Positions 18,826-28,146 are shown, counted from the stretch's first letter. The stretch: DNA of 64,000 nucleotides from JBEBSD01 sp040394475 (GCA_040394475.1 JBEBSD010000012.1:1-64000), one strand, 5' to 3'. Translations and numbers: made by a program. The notes: generated by a model not told the origin, from the sequence alone.

Positions 18826-19311
18826 TTATATAAACATTTCATTCTCTGCTTTCATATCAATCGCCTTTTGAATATACCGGCTGACCAGAAACAGGCACAC
18901 AATAAGAACATAAATCAACAGACTTACATCAAAAAATTGCTCCATCACATACAATCGAAAACGAGATGATTCTATCAGCATGATGTCCGCCTTTGAGTCA
19001 TGCCAGGTTTGCATAGCTGCATTCGCTAACGCGTTGAATACGGTTGCTACAAAAGCCGACACACATACCCACTGCATATACCTGGCGACATTTACACTAA
19101 AATAACGCTCCCTGTTCAACGCCCTCTTAGTCTTCCACAATGAATAAAGCAGCGTAATAATGACAATGTACGTGAAAAACTTAAAAACATACATCCATCT
19201 CAAAACCCCCTCATAGTCAATAACGTATACACTACCCCTTATCAGGGTAAGTAAAAAATTACCCGCAACAAAAAAGACTATTGTGCCAAATACTATATTC
19301 AGGACTTTCAT
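18826..19311 (-). CDS. DUF2975 family membrane protein
   Basis: 161 residues with four predicted membrane helices (about 4-24, 40-60, 85-105 and 130-150) and the DUF2975 layout, including the loop with KTKRALNRERYFSVNVARYM. The function of the family is unknown. The constant partner is a small HTH regulator, found here directly downstream, so a membrane-linked control of that regulator is a reasonable guess. An AT-rich leader with a -7-like element lies just upstream. Confidence 0.85.
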   Translation of the reverse strand: MKVLNIVFGTIVFFVAGNFLLTLIRGSVYVIDYEGVLRWMYVFKFFTYIVIITLLYSLWKTKRALNRERYFSVNVARYMQWVCVSAFVATVFNALANAAMQTWHDSKADIMLIESSRFRLYVMEQFFDVSLLIYVLIVCLFLVSRYIQKAIDMKAENEMFI

Positions 19312-19340
19312 AGTGTTATTCGGTTAGTTTATTATCCGCA

Positions 19341-19348
19341 CAAATTTA
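19341..19348 (-). promoter_or_regulatory. -7 promoter element of the DUF2975/HTH pair
   Basis: TAAATTTG on the minus strand fits TAnnTTTG and lies 30 nt before the DUF2975 start in a very AT-rich leader. No clear TTTG -33 element is present at the right spacing, so this is only a probable promoter. Confidence 0.45.
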
Positions 19349-19672
19349 ATGTTTTATATTAAATATTTATTCTTTTATATAAAAATATTTACGTTGCACG
19401 AAGAATCAGGCACTTTTTTGGGAGCATCTTAGATTAAGTCTGCAGACGAATTAGCAGACCAGTAATAAAAGTTGGGGCGGACATTTTCATTAGTACGATT
19501 CATTGACTAGAATGCTATCGCGCGGCGAGCCTGGAAGACCTGAATCTCCTCTGCTTCTAATTTCTATGAGTTTGGGTTGATTTCAAAAGGGTATTGCCAC
19601 GCCCTCCCAGGTCATTTTCTCTGCGCCTCTGTATACTTTTTTGCCAGGCCTGCGAGGAGCAAAGAGTCCACG

Positions 19673-19717
19673 GGGCCGCCCGGTCGCGGGCCGCCCGATC
19701 GCGGGCCGCCCGACGGT
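19673..19717. repeat. Three tandem 15-bp GC-rich units
   Basis: GGGCCGCCCGGTCGC, GGGCCGCCCGATCGC and GGGCCGCCCGACGGT follow each other directly, 30 bp past the stop codon of the phosphatase gene (minus strand). The rest of the 436-bp gap (19312-19747) contains the DUF2975 leader and one half-palindrome near 19474; I see no gene in it. Confidence 0.75.
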
Positions 19718-19747
19718 TGCGGATCATTTATAAAGGTCAGGCGTGTC

Positions 19748-20713
19748 CTATTTGGTCAGCACGGTATCGTATAAAACAGTTCCTTCGGTATTGATCACTT
19801 TCAGGTTTAGCCGGCTGGCGTCCATTGAAACATACATAAATCCATTTTCAGAAGCCTGAAAACGGCTGTACGAAACACCGTCGGTGACATCCGAAAGTTT
19901 GGAGCCGGCTCCCGATACAAACTGATGTGTAAACATGCCTTCCGGCTTCAGGTGCTGCAATGAATGCTCATGCCCGGAGAGGTACACATCCACTTTGTGT
20001 TTTTCAAATACGCCGCCCAATACCTTCCTGATAGCAAGCGTATCGTAATTGTTAATCCGCGGACCAACCGTATAGGCGGGATGATGCCCTACCGCGATTT
20101 TCCATTTTACATCGGAAGACGCATTTTCCAGGGTTTCATTCAGCCATTTCATCTGTACTTCCCGTTGTTCCGTATGTTCATCCCGGCTCAGGTGGTTGGT
20201 ATCAAGCATCAGAAACAGTACTTTCCCCTTGTCTTTCCCCAGCGATTGTTCCATGGAATAGTAACGGGCGGGCATTTTCCAGCGGCGGCTGATTGCTGAA
20301 TACCGGATCTGGGCATCCGGATCCTCGCCGTAGTCGTGGTTTCCGAGGATCGGATACCAATCGCATTGCAGTGAATGCATGGTATAAACATTCTCAAATG
20401 AAAAATGCCACAAGGGATCGTGCTCACTGACGACTCCTTTGGGATAAATATTGTCCCCTGTAGAAATAACAAACTGGTTCCGGTGGGTGGTTGCCCATTC
20501 TCCCATCTGTTTACCCACTTCCTGCTGCAGGTATTCTCCGTTTCGTCCCCAATCACCAACAGCGATGAAATGGAGGGCATACGGATCCTCCTTAACGGGT
20601 CCGATCGCAATATCCTCACTTTCAAGATGCGTTACCGGCTGTACAGAAAGGAGCTCCAGCGGGCCTAATAACGGTACTCCTATGGAAGTTTTTACGAAAT
20701 CTCTGCGTTTCAT
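19748..20713 (-). CDS. Exported metallophosphoesterase, tartrate-resistant acid phosphatase type
   Basis: 321 residues. MKRRDFVKTS at the N-terminus is a Tat-type signal. The metallophosphoesterase metal ligands appear in order: GDWG (Asp54), GDNIY (Asp87), GNHDY (Asn125/His126), VGHHP and SGHEHSLQHL. The overall pattern resembles purple acid (ACP5-like) phosphatases. It probably hydrolyses phosphate esters in the periplasm. The leader upstream of 20713 is replaced by a 284-bp heptamer array, and no ordinary promoter is visible between the array and the start codon. Confidence 0.88.
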   Translation of the reverse strand: MKRRDFVKTSIGVPLLGPLELLSVQPVTHLESEDIAIGPVKEDPYALHFIAVGDWGRNGEYLQQEVGKQMGEWATTHRNQFVISTGDNIYPKGVVSEHDPLWHFSFENVYTMHSLQCDWYPILGNHDYGEDPDAQIRYSAISRRWKMPARYYSMEQSLGKDKGKVLFLMLDTNHLSRDEHTEQREVQMKWLNETLENASSDVKWKIAVGHHPAYTVGPRINNYDTLAIRKVLGGVFEKHKVDVYLSGHEHSLQHLKPEGMFTHQFVSGAGSKLSDVTDGVSYSRFQASENGFMYVSMDASRLNLKVINTEGTVLYDTVLTK

Positions 20714-20730
20714 TTTGTATGGTGAAAAGG

Positions 20731-21014
20731 TGATAGGATTAGGTGATAGGTATTAGGTTTTAGGTTTGAGGTATTAGGTTTGAGGTGTTAGGTATTAGGT
20801 AATAGGTCATCGGCTGTCGGCTATCGGCTTTCAGCTATCGGAACTCATAACTCATAACTCATAACTCATAACTAGGTTTTGGGTCATCGGCTGTCGGCTG
20901 TCAGCTATCGGAACTCATAACTCATAATTCATAACTCATAACTAGGTTTTGGGTCATCGGCTGTCGGCTTTCAGCTATCGGAACTCATAATTCATAACTC
21001 ATAACTCATAATTA
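20731..21014 (-). repeat. Composite heptanucleotide repeat array upstream of the phosphatase
   Basis: About 40 heptamers kept almost perfectly in 7-nt register. Read toward the phosphatase gene they fall in blocks: (TTATGAG/TTATGAA)n, TTCCGAT, (AGCCGAT/AGCTGAA/AGCCGAC)n, GACC-type junction, then (TACCTAA/CACCTAA/AACCTAA)n ending 17 nt before the ATG. The TTATGAG-to-AGCCGAT block is repeated three times. One unit is a 6-mer (near 20738), breaking register once. The array at 40279-40680 has the same order and the same polarity relative to its downstream gene. Confidence 0.9.
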
Positions 21015-21081
21015 ACAGGAACTACCTTATTATATACTGGGAAATACGGGAATCGTACCTACCGGTAACGGGATTTTCTCA

Positions 21082-21729
21082 TTGCAGCATCATTCTGTTG
21101 AATACAATCAGCTCTCCAATTTTAATTATCTCCGCAGCCTGTACCGCATGGCTGCTGCCAGTATAGGCAAGACCATCAATATACGGCGGCTGCATAACCA
21201 GTTAAAGGCAAATGATTATACCGTAGGCATGAACAGTGTCTATGATGCCATGGATATGGCTGAGAATGCTTATCTGTTCAAGCGAATCAGCCGTTTTGAT
21301 TTTTCGGACAGCAAACGGGATAAATCTGACAAGAAAATATACTGGCTGGATAATGGATTGTTGACTGCCAATACAGCACATTTTTCCGGTAACCGGAGTA
21401 TTTTATTGGAGAACCTCGTATTCCGCGAGCTGTACCGGCGTTATGGAAACGTTTACGAAACGCGTATATATTACTATTCAGATCCGACAGCCGAATGCGA
21501 TTTTATACTATTTCAGAATGACAACAAGCCCTTGCCCGTACAGGTTTGCTGGAGCATGACTGATCCTGAAACCCGTAACAGGGAAATCAAAGGATTAATC
21601 AGAGCCTGCCATTATTGCAAGGTTACCACAGGTTGGATCCTTACCACAGAAGAGGAAGAGATCATTACACAGGATAATGTCCGAATCGAGATCAAACCGA
21701 TCTGGAAATGGTTGCTTTTGGAGGAATGA
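21082..21729 (+). pseudogene. Truncated DUF4143 ATPase (C-terminal part only)
   Basis: This is the C-terminal DUF4143 half of an AAA-type ATPase. FNYLRSLYRMAAASIGKTIN through NSVYDAMDMAENAYLF is the winged-helix-like part. AECDFILFQ and PVQVCW match the PD-(D/E)XK-like core of DUF4143, although the usual Lys is replaced. The P-loop ATPase domain of about 200 residues that should precede it is absent, and the frame is open only from 21016. The first usable start is a TTG at 21082. The break lies beside the heptamer array that ends at 21014. The 125 bp after the stop holds no gene. Confidence 0.7.
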
Positions 21730-21854
21730 TTGCTTTTGGAGTTATTCGGGCCGCATTCAAAGATACGGCGCACCAGGCGTATCTCAGAAGCATGTGCGAT
21801 TAGAACGGCATTTCGGGGGTTGCACCGAAATGCCTGTCGGCCCGGAACGGAGCA

Positions 21855-23498
21855 CTACTGTACAACCACGGCTCCCGGGGTTACAGAAGCATCTGTCCGG
21901 ATCAGGGATTTCACATTCGGCACGCCGGGGAAAAACAGCTGTATGTCCTTGGTATCGCTTCCGGAAAACGACATCCATCTGGGAATACGGTTCGCTGAAA
22001 AGTCTGAATTTAGCAGGCGCGCCGCTTTCACATTGGTGAATTCCAGCAGGCTTTCTCCCTGATGACGATCATTGGTCCGGAGATTGTTCACCTGCAGACC
22101 GTCCACATCATCGAAAATCACCAGAGGTCTAAGATCCGTGGTATCCAGCTGTATACTGACATCGCTGAGTTCAATGTTTTTTACATGACGCACAAACAAG
22201 CCCGACGCAGGCAAATGCCCCCACATGGTAGCATTGGGATAGGATTTTTCGGCTTCATCCAGTTTTTTGCGGGCAAGCGCTGCATCACCGCCTCCCGCGG
22301 TATGTACGATCATGTTGCTTATTTTGACATTTTCGACGTCATAGCCCGGCAGTCCGGTGACAGAGGAAGTAGTAGAGGCATTATACGCCACTATATTCGA
22401 AATAATCACATTTCGTAATGTTCCCGGAACCGCTGCAGGGTCCGTTACATTCGCTTTCCGTCCGCGGTTCCCCAACCGTATGAATAGTGGCACCCGGGCT
22501 TCCATTACAATATTGCTGATCGTTATATTGGATACATTGGCCCCGTCGACTGTTTCCAGGGAAATACCCGACCGCGGGGACAATATATTACCATAATTCC
22601 CGGGTAAAGCCTGTTGAGACGCAATAACTGAAAGTTCATTGGCGGGATCCCCTGCTTTTATAACCGAATTACTGAAAACGATATTCCTGAAATCACCGAT
22701 GGTTTCGGTTCCGATCTTGAATGCGTTACAGGAGGTCGTCAGGATGCAATTCGTGACAAGGATGTCCTCGCAAGCCCGGTCCGAGTATTTCGGATCCTTA
22801 TTTTTGAAACATATTGCGTCATCGTTGGTATAAATATCGCAATTCGAGATGCGGACACGCCGCGAACCGTTGATATCGATCCCATCCGTGTTGGGTCCGT
22901 GCTGCGGGTTGCGGATCGTCACCCCGTCTACCACCACATCTTCACAGGCCAGCAGGTGCAGCGTCCATGACTCTGCGTTTTTTAAGGTAACATTCCGGAC
23001 CCTGACCGAACGGCAGTCTTCAAATTGAATAAGCATACCCGTACGCTGCGGTTTATGTTCAAAATTCCATGCCGGGTTCATCCCGAAAGTAACCTTGCGG
23101 GGTTCCTTCTTTTTCTCCCAGAACGCCCATCCCTGCCCGTCGATCACGCCGTGGCCGATAATCCCGATGTTCTTTTGCTTTGTCGCCCTGATCATCCCGC
23201 TGGGAGTGTAATCCCCGATATCGGTACTGCCCAACAGGACCGCCCCGGTCTCCAGGTTCAGAAACACATCGTTTTTAAGATACAGCGTGCCGGAGAGAAA
23301 GATTCCGGCAGGAATACGGACTTCCCCCCCGCCCGACCCGGAGCACTCGTCAATTGCCTGCTGAATAGCTTTTGTAGCAATGGTCTTGCCATCCGGGACA
23401 GCGCCATATTCCAGGCTATTCCTGTTGCTGCCAAAAGAAAGAGACGTATTGAGTAGCAAAACAGGTGCTAACAGCCATTTATAAAACCGGAATTTCAT
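21855..23498 (-). CDS. GH28 family (polygalacturonase-like) protein
   Basis: 547 residues with signal peptide ending LSFGSN. Right-handed beta-helix of the GH28 family: LEYGAVPDGKTIATKAIQQA near the N-terminus, NTDGIDI (catalytic Asp, about residue 203) and TNDDAICFK (Asp pair, about 225). The third GH28 signature, normally GHG with the catalytic-site His, reads CNAFKIGTET here, as in many bacterial members of unproven activity. The likely substrate is a pectic polymer, acting in the periplasm. It is the last gene of the minus-strand locus and its ATG overlaps the stop codon of a broken upstream gene (ATGA). Confidence 0.85.
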   Translation of the reverse strand: MKFRFYKWLLAPVLLLNTSLSFGSNRNSLEYGAVPDGKTIATKAIQQAIDECSGSGGGEVRIPAGIFLSGTLYLKNDVFLNLETGAVLLGSTDIGDYTPSGMIRATKQKNIGIIGHGVIDGQGWAFWEKKKEPRKVTFGMNPAWNFEHKPQRTGMLIQFEDCRSVRVRNVTLKNAESWTLHLLACEDVVVDGVTIRNPQHGPNTDGIDINGSRRVRISNCDIYTNDDAICFKNKDPKYSDRACEDILVTNCILTTSCNAFKIGTETIGDFRNIVFSNSVIKAGDPANELSVIASQQALPGNYGNILSPRSGISLETVDGANVSNITISNIVMEARVPLFIRLGNRGRKANVTDPAAVPGTLRNVIISNIVAYNASTTSSVTGLPGYDVENVKISNMIVHTAGGGDAALARKKLDEAEKSYPNATMWGHLPASGLFVRHVKNIELSDVSIQLDTTDLRPLVIFDDVDGLQVNNLRTNDRHQGESLLEFTNVKAARLLNSDFSANRIPRWMSFSGSDTKDIQLFFPGVPNVKSLIRTDASVTPGAVVVQ

Positions 23499-23740
23499 TT
23501 TTGTTCGTTTAAGTCTTTGTTTACTTTGATAGTTGCTTTCTGTTTCTTTGCCGATAGCTCCCGATTATCGCGGAGCACGGGCAGGTACCCCTCTTTTAAA
23601 CGGGTATACACCCTCCTCCCGCCCGCATTCACGGGCTCTCCGAAGGCATTATGTTCGATAATTACTTCTTTGGATACCCAATTAGCAGCTACCAGCCCGT
23701 GGTAAAAGTGTCCGTTAGGATGATTCTCCTGCTTGTCAGC
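23495..23740 (-). pseudogene. C-terminal remnant of an unidentified gene, coupled to the GH28 gene
   Basis: An open stretch of 81 codons plus stop on the minus strand, without a start codon. It ends in a TGA that overlaps the ATG of the GH28 gene (ATGA). The peptide (NHPNGHFYHGLVAANWVSKE, then IIEHNAFGEPVNAGGRRVY) has normal protein composition and reads like the end of a secreted enzyme, but I do not recognise the family. TGA and TAA codons close the frame upstream at 23741-23746. The overlap is typical of cotranscribed genes, so it is probably the tail of a deleted gene. In 23741-23975 I find no further supportable feature. Confidence 0.55.
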
Positions 23741-23975
23741 TTATCATTTGGGGTTTGACACGCTCTTCCCGGAACCAGATTACTGTTAAGCCGCTGCCTG
23801 CCCTGCTTCATAGAGGTACGGGGCAATCGATACTTCCTAACTAAGGATGGATTTTGTTGTCTGTCTGCCTCCGGAGCGGGGCTAAGGAAAGTTTTTCAAT
23901 ACAAATACCCCTGTACCAGGTTTTCACCGGGGCATAGCCGGGAAGAACGGGGCCAACCAGGCAGGGTAGCGAAAT

Positions 23976-25109
23976 TCAGCGATTATTCAACCTATAGGCG
24001 TCCATCTTTCCCCTTATCACAAGATCCGGGGAGTCAATCGCCTTCAGGAAGCCAAAAGCTTTTCCGGCAATAAACGTGTTGGGATTATCGAGCAGTGCGG
24101 AAACCGAGGTCAAAACAGTCGTATCGGATATGTTGTATCCTGCATAGAGATCCAGTATACTTCCAATCAAATCACCATTCAGTGATGTCAGCGTTTTGGA
24201 CAACGCTATAGCTGCCGGTCCACTCAGCCCGGGGGACCTGGCAAGTGTGTTGATCATCAGTTTTTTCAATCCATATTCCACGTTGGCAAAAGTCTTCACC
24301 CAACGCAGCTGAACCTCCTGGCTACGTAAAAACCCGGCATCGGCAACCGATACCGCCCGGGCTGCAAGATTATAATTATCACTTTCCATGCAGCGGAAAA
24401 CCGCATTAATAAGCTCCTCCGACCAAAAGCCCCTGCTGTTAAAGTTATCCAGCACCCATATCTGGTCGCTTATATCCGGGCTTTGCAATAGTGCAACGGC
24501 CAATTCGGGTGAGAGTACGGCTGCCGTCATCTCCGTAATTTTATGCTTTGTTGCGCCATAAACCAGATGCCACAGGCGGTAGGTAGTATAGGCAGCCCCG
24601 GGAACGATATAATCCAACACCTCTTTTATCGTAGCTGACGACACCGCATCCACCTCTTCATTTGCTGTTCCCGGCACTATTTCATCGAATCTATAATCGG
24701 CCAGCGGAGATAACGAATCGGCCAGCAGCCTGTGCAAATGGGCATATTCGAATGTAAGAAAAGGTTCATGGTCGGATTTACTCAGGAACTCACCTTCCGG
24801 AAGTTCAAAGCCCAGATACCGGCCCGTGGTGTTCCAGTAGAGCACAATATCCAGTAAACGGCATTTACCGTCGAAACAAACACTAGCCTGGATGCTTCGG
24901 TGATAGGACAACGGCCAGCCTTCTTTGGATAATGTTTGGTACAATATCTCCTGTGCCGTAGTGTCTTTAAAATCCACCGGATAGGCAACGACCGTATCCG
25001 GTGGCAAAGAAAGTGTACGCGCCCCTAAGTACCGGATAGTATCCTTCTTCTGAAATCCGGAAAGCAGCATCAGGAACAATAACGCTAAGCCTGTTCTTTC
25101 AAACACCAT
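23976..25109 (-). CDS. Uncharacterised secreted protein with FMN-binding-like motif and HEAT-like C-terminus
   Basis: 377 residues with an N-terminal hydrophobic segment (LALLFLMLLSG) that looks like a signal or anchor. Around residue 170 the sequence EEVDAVSSATIKEV resembles the DAVSGAT motif of FMN-binding domains, in which the Thr takes a covalent flavin. The preceding 100 residues (CFDGKCRLLDIVLYWNTTGR) could be the rest of such a domain. The C-terminal 200 residues are helical repeat-like. I do not recognise a named family. It lies 12 bp downstream of a FAD-dependent oxidoreductase gene, so a role in the same redox step is possible. Confidence 0.7.
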   Translation of the reverse strand: MVFERTGLALLFLMLLSGFQKKDTIRYLGARTLSLPPDTVVAYPVDFKDTTAQEILYQTLSKEGWPLSYHRSIQASVCFDGKCRLLDIVLYWNTTGRYLGFELPEGEFLSKSDHEPFLTFEYAHLHRLLADSLSPLADYRFDEIVPGTANEEVDAVSSATIKEVLDYIVPGAAYTTYRLWHLVYGATKHKITEMTAAVLSPELAVALLQSPDISDQIWVLDNFNSRGFWSEELINAVFRCMESDNYNLAARAVSVADAGFLRSQEVQLRWVKTFANVEYGLKKLMINTLARSPGLSGPAAIALSKTLTSLNGDLIGSILDLYAGYNISDTTVLTSVSALLDNPNTFIAGKAFGFLKAIDSPDLVIRGKMDAYRLNNR

Positions 25110-25121
25110 AGAACCTTTTCT

Positions 25122-26486
25122 TCATACAATACGGGGAACAATACCCCCGTGTTCTTCGATTAAATTTCTCAAATCTTCGAATGGAACTTCCAATGGCGAT
25201 TTACGGGTACTGCTTGCCAGCGCAGCAGCCGCACCGGCGGCCTGGCCCATTCCCATGCAGGAGGCCTGTACCCGAAGCGCCGAGTTGGCCAACCGGTCGC
25301 TGCTCACACAACGGCCCGCCACCAGAAAATTTTTGCTCCCTTTCGGTACCAGTGCCCGAAGGGGGATCGTCGGGACTACGCCTTCGACTAAGTGTTTAGG
25401 AATCACTCCTTTGTCATCATGCAGGTCGATCGGATAGTAGGAATACGAAACGGCATCCTCAAATACTTTCCCGGTTACGTAGTCTTCATGCGTTATCAGG
25501 TAGTGACCGTCAATACGAAAGGTTTCACGTACGGCAGTTTCGTTTTGTACATCTGCCAGTCGTGTATTTTCGCAACCGGGTAGTGTGCGCAGAAAGCGGA
25601 GCATTTTCATCAGAGAAGTTCTCCCTTTGATATTGGCTATGGTATGTGTTTCCGAGGTAGTAGAGTCCGCTCCAGCGATATGCTGCACATTATCCCCTTT
25701 GCTTCTCAGTACGCCTGCTATGTTAAGGAACTCTTTTTTCTCAAGGTTTCCTTTTTTTACTTCCTCGGCATACCGGGCTTCAATCGTCTTAAAATCCAAT
25801 TTCGTCAGATCATACCCTTCTAATTTAAACATCAGTGTCCCCGGTTGAGTTTCGGCTTCCCGCAATACGTCGAATCCTGCAATAGAAGCAGCAAACGCGT
25901 TGCCGGTACAGTCGATAACCTGATTCGCCTGTATGGTGGTTTCGGTACCCTTTCCGACCGTAATGACTTCCCAGCCGCCTTTTCGAAAACGGATCGCTAC
26001 AGGAGTTTCATAAAACCGTATGTCCACGCCTGCGCTCAAGACCTTCTCTTCTGCCAGCATGGCATAAAGTTGCCCATTGACACGTATCTGATGCCTCCAA
26101 TGCTGTCTCCCATGAGGGATGGAAACATTGGGGAGCTGATCACCGTTGAGGGCAACCGCTTCCTGTACAATCTCCCAACCTATTCCTCCGATCACCTGCT
26201 TTCCCCAGGCAAAAAATATCCCCGGGAAATTGACACCACCTGTGGTGGTTACGCCTCCCAACTGGCTGCCATTTTCTACTAAGATCGTTTTTTTACCAGC
26301 CCTCCCGGCCTGAACGGCCGCCACAACACCTGCTGTGCCGCCACCGATAACCAGTATATCGGTAGTGATGGTTTTTCTGCTGATCTGGTAAGGGGCTGCG
26401 AGTCGTTCGCCCTTCAGAATTGAAGGAACACCTATTGATAGTGATCCAAGTGCTGCTAATGCTGACCGTCGTTTCATTCTATTCAT
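25122..26486 (-). CDS. Exported FAD-dependent oxidoreductase
   Basis: 454 residues. The start MNRMKRRSALAALGSLSIGV looks like a Tat signal, so the enzyme is probably exported folded with its cofactor. The FAD-binding fold shows DILVIGGGTAGVVAA (48-53 glycines) and Glu71, then SQLGGVTTTGG, and a C-terminal NFLVAGRCVSSDRLA, the pattern of the FAD_oxidored family found in glycan loci. The substrate is unknown. It stands between the SusD at 26500 (13-bp gap) and the FMN-like protein, and is clearly part of the same operon. Confidence 0.85.
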   Translation of the reverse strand: MNRMKRRSALAALGSLSIGVPSILKGERLAAPYQISRKTITTDILVIGGGTAGVVAAVQAGRAGKKTILVENGSQLGGVTTTGGVNFPGIFFAWGKQVIGGIGWEIVQEAVALNGDQLPNVSIPHGRQHWRHQIRVNGQLYAMLAEEKVLSAGVDIRFYETPVAIRFRKGGWEVITVGKGTETTIQANQVIDCTGNAFAASIAGFDVLREAETQPGTLMFKLEGYDLTKLDFKTIEARYAEEVKKGNLEKKEFLNIAGVLRSKGDNVQHIAGADSTTSETHTIANIKGRTSLMKMLRFLRTLPGCENTRLADVQNETAVRETFRIDGHYLITHEDYVTGKVFEDAVSYSYYPIDLHDDKGVIPKHLVEGVVPTIPLRALVPKGSKNFLVAGRCVSSDRLANSALRVQASCMGMGQAAGAAAALASSTRKSPLEVPFEDLRNLIEEHGGIVPRIV

Positions 26487-26499
26487 TTTTATTTGGCTT

Positions 26500-28122
26500 T
26501 CAGTAGCCGGGATTTTGTCTTAAATTCGTGGTATTGTTGATCTCTGATTGCGGGATCGGATACAGATACATACGTTCGTTGAAGATCCTATTCTCTACTT
26601 CGAAAGGCTCGTATCGATACCCTGTGGCATTCCTGACAATCCGTAAGCCGGATACAGGCTTACCCAATGTTTCTTCTCCGATTTTCCACCGCCTTATATC
26701 AAAAAAGCGGTGTTCCTCAAAGGCAAGTTCCACCCTCCTTTCGTTGCGGATCCGTTCGCGGATCTGATCCTTGGAAAGTCCGGCCGGAAGTTCCGGCATT
26801 CCTGCCCTTCTTCTGACCCGATTGATGGCTTCGTAGACACTGGCATCGGGCCCGGAAACTTCATTTTGCGCCTCCGAATAATTAAGGAGAATTTCGGCAT
26901 AACGGAAAATAACCCAGGGGCGACGCACTGTAGCGTTACTTACCTGATTCCAGGTAGAAGATTCACTTAAGAATTTCTTCATATAATACCCGGTCTTCGT
27001 GGCATTGATTGTCTGACCCACCCCATCTTTTCCGCTCGTGAAGGTCTGCACCGTATCATTTTTGAATACAGACCCATTAAAGAACACCGACCAGCTCAAT
27101 CTGGGATCCCTGTCTCTGTACGGATCCTCCGGGTTATAGCCGGAAGAAGCGTCCCCGATCGGCAATCCGTTCTTCATTTCGTAAGCGTCAACCAGCTCCT
27201 GCGTAGGGTTCGTTCGTCCCAACGCTCCATTGTAGCTGATCGGAGCATTGTTAACCTCAATGTCGTTACGGGCACTGGCAGCGGTTGCGAAGATTACTTC
27301 GGTATTATAAGCTGCCGTACTGAAGTTGAAAATATTCGAATAACTGGCCAGGAGGCTATGGGCTCCTGTATCGATCAATTCTTTTGCGGCATCAGCGGCC
27401 TTTTGCCATAATTCAGGATCATTGTCCGGGTTGTTCAAGGGGCTTGCAGCATACAATAGCGTCCTCGATTTAAGCGCCAGCGCAGCGGCTTTTGTAGCCC
27501 TTCCCCTATCACCGGCTCCGTATTGGGAAGGTGACAAAGGCAGGCGTATTGCAGCGGAATCACAATCCCTTAAGATCTGGTCAACAGTTTCTTTAAAGGT
27601 ACTTCTGGGTAGGTCCAGGTTTTCACTAAAAGTAAAAACCCTGTCGGCGATTATGACACCGCCATAACGTTTCAGCAATTCAAAATGGAAGTAGCCTCTT
27701 AAGAAAAAAGCCTCCCCCTTTAAGCGGGGGATATCTGTTGCAGGAGTGATGTTAGCACGATCAGCATTGGCCAGAAAAACATTCACTTGCCTGATACCAT
27801 TGTAGTTAAGTTCATAATTCCCATCTATTGTCCTTAATGAGCTCCAGGTGCCCTTGTTCACTATATTGATTTCTGAATTAAGGTTGGAATTGACGGCTTC
27901 GTCGCATCCCGCTGCCAACATGGCGCCATCGTACCGGTTATATCCTTCCTGGAGGAAAGTATAACCACGGTTCAATTGTCCGCGGGCAGCCGTATTGATA
28001 TTCCAATATTGCTCTTCCGTTACCGGGCCATCATAGTGATCAAATCTGAGAAACGTTGATTCTTCACAAGATGTGACTCCTATAAGGGTGAGTACAGCTA
28101 AAACAGTAGTATGCTTTTTCAT
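26500..28122 (-). CDS. SusD/RagB family lipoprotein (second locus, distal pair)
   Basis: 540 residues; lipoprotein signal GVTSC near residue 19. The family features are LKGEAFFLRGYFHFELLKRYGG, TKAAALALKSRTLLYAASPLNNP, NPTQELVDAYEMKNG, RRRAGMPELP, RRVELAFEEHRFFDIRRWK and the end TNLRQNPGY. It pairs with the SusC at 28147-31176, 24 bp upstream. It shares the LKSRTLLYAASPL block with the SusD at 31193-32824, so the two pairs are related and may be ancient duplicates. Confidence 0.95.
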   Translation of the reverse strand: MKKHTTVLAVLTLIGVTSCEESTFLRFDHYDGPVTEEQYWNINTAARGQLNRGYTFLQEGYNRYDGAMLAAGCDEAVNSNLNSEINIVNKGTWSSLRTIDGNYELNYNGIRQVNVFLANADRANITPATDIPRLKGEAFFLRGYFHFELLKRYGGVIIADRVFTFSENLDLPRSTFKETVDQILRDCDSAAIRLPLSPSQYGAGDRGRATKAAALALKSRTLLYAASPLNNPDNDPELWQKAADAAKELIDTGAHSLLASYSNIFNFSTAAYNTEVIFATAASARNDIEVNNAPISYNGALGRTNPTQELVDAYEMKNGLPIGDASSGYNPEDPYRDRDPRLSWSVFFNGSVFKNDTVQTFTSGKDGVGQTINATKTGYYMKKFLSESSTWNQVSNATVRRPWVIFRYAEILLNYSEAQNEVSGPDASVYEAINRVRRRAGMPELPAGLSKDQIRERIRNERRVELAFEEHRFFDIRRWKIGEETLGKPVSGLRIVRNATGYRYEPFEVENRIFNERMYLYPIPQSEINNTTNLRQNPGY

Positions 28123-28146
28123 ATTGCTATCAGGATAATACCAGGG

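Noticed and set aside
20731..21014. Heptamer array considered as CRISPR
   Set aside because: Units are 7 nt, directly adjacent and without unique spacers, and there are no cas genes.
23741..23975. Possible further coding remnants in the gap before the GH28-linked gene tail
   Set aside because: Short protein-like pieces appear in different frames, but none is long enough or recognisable.
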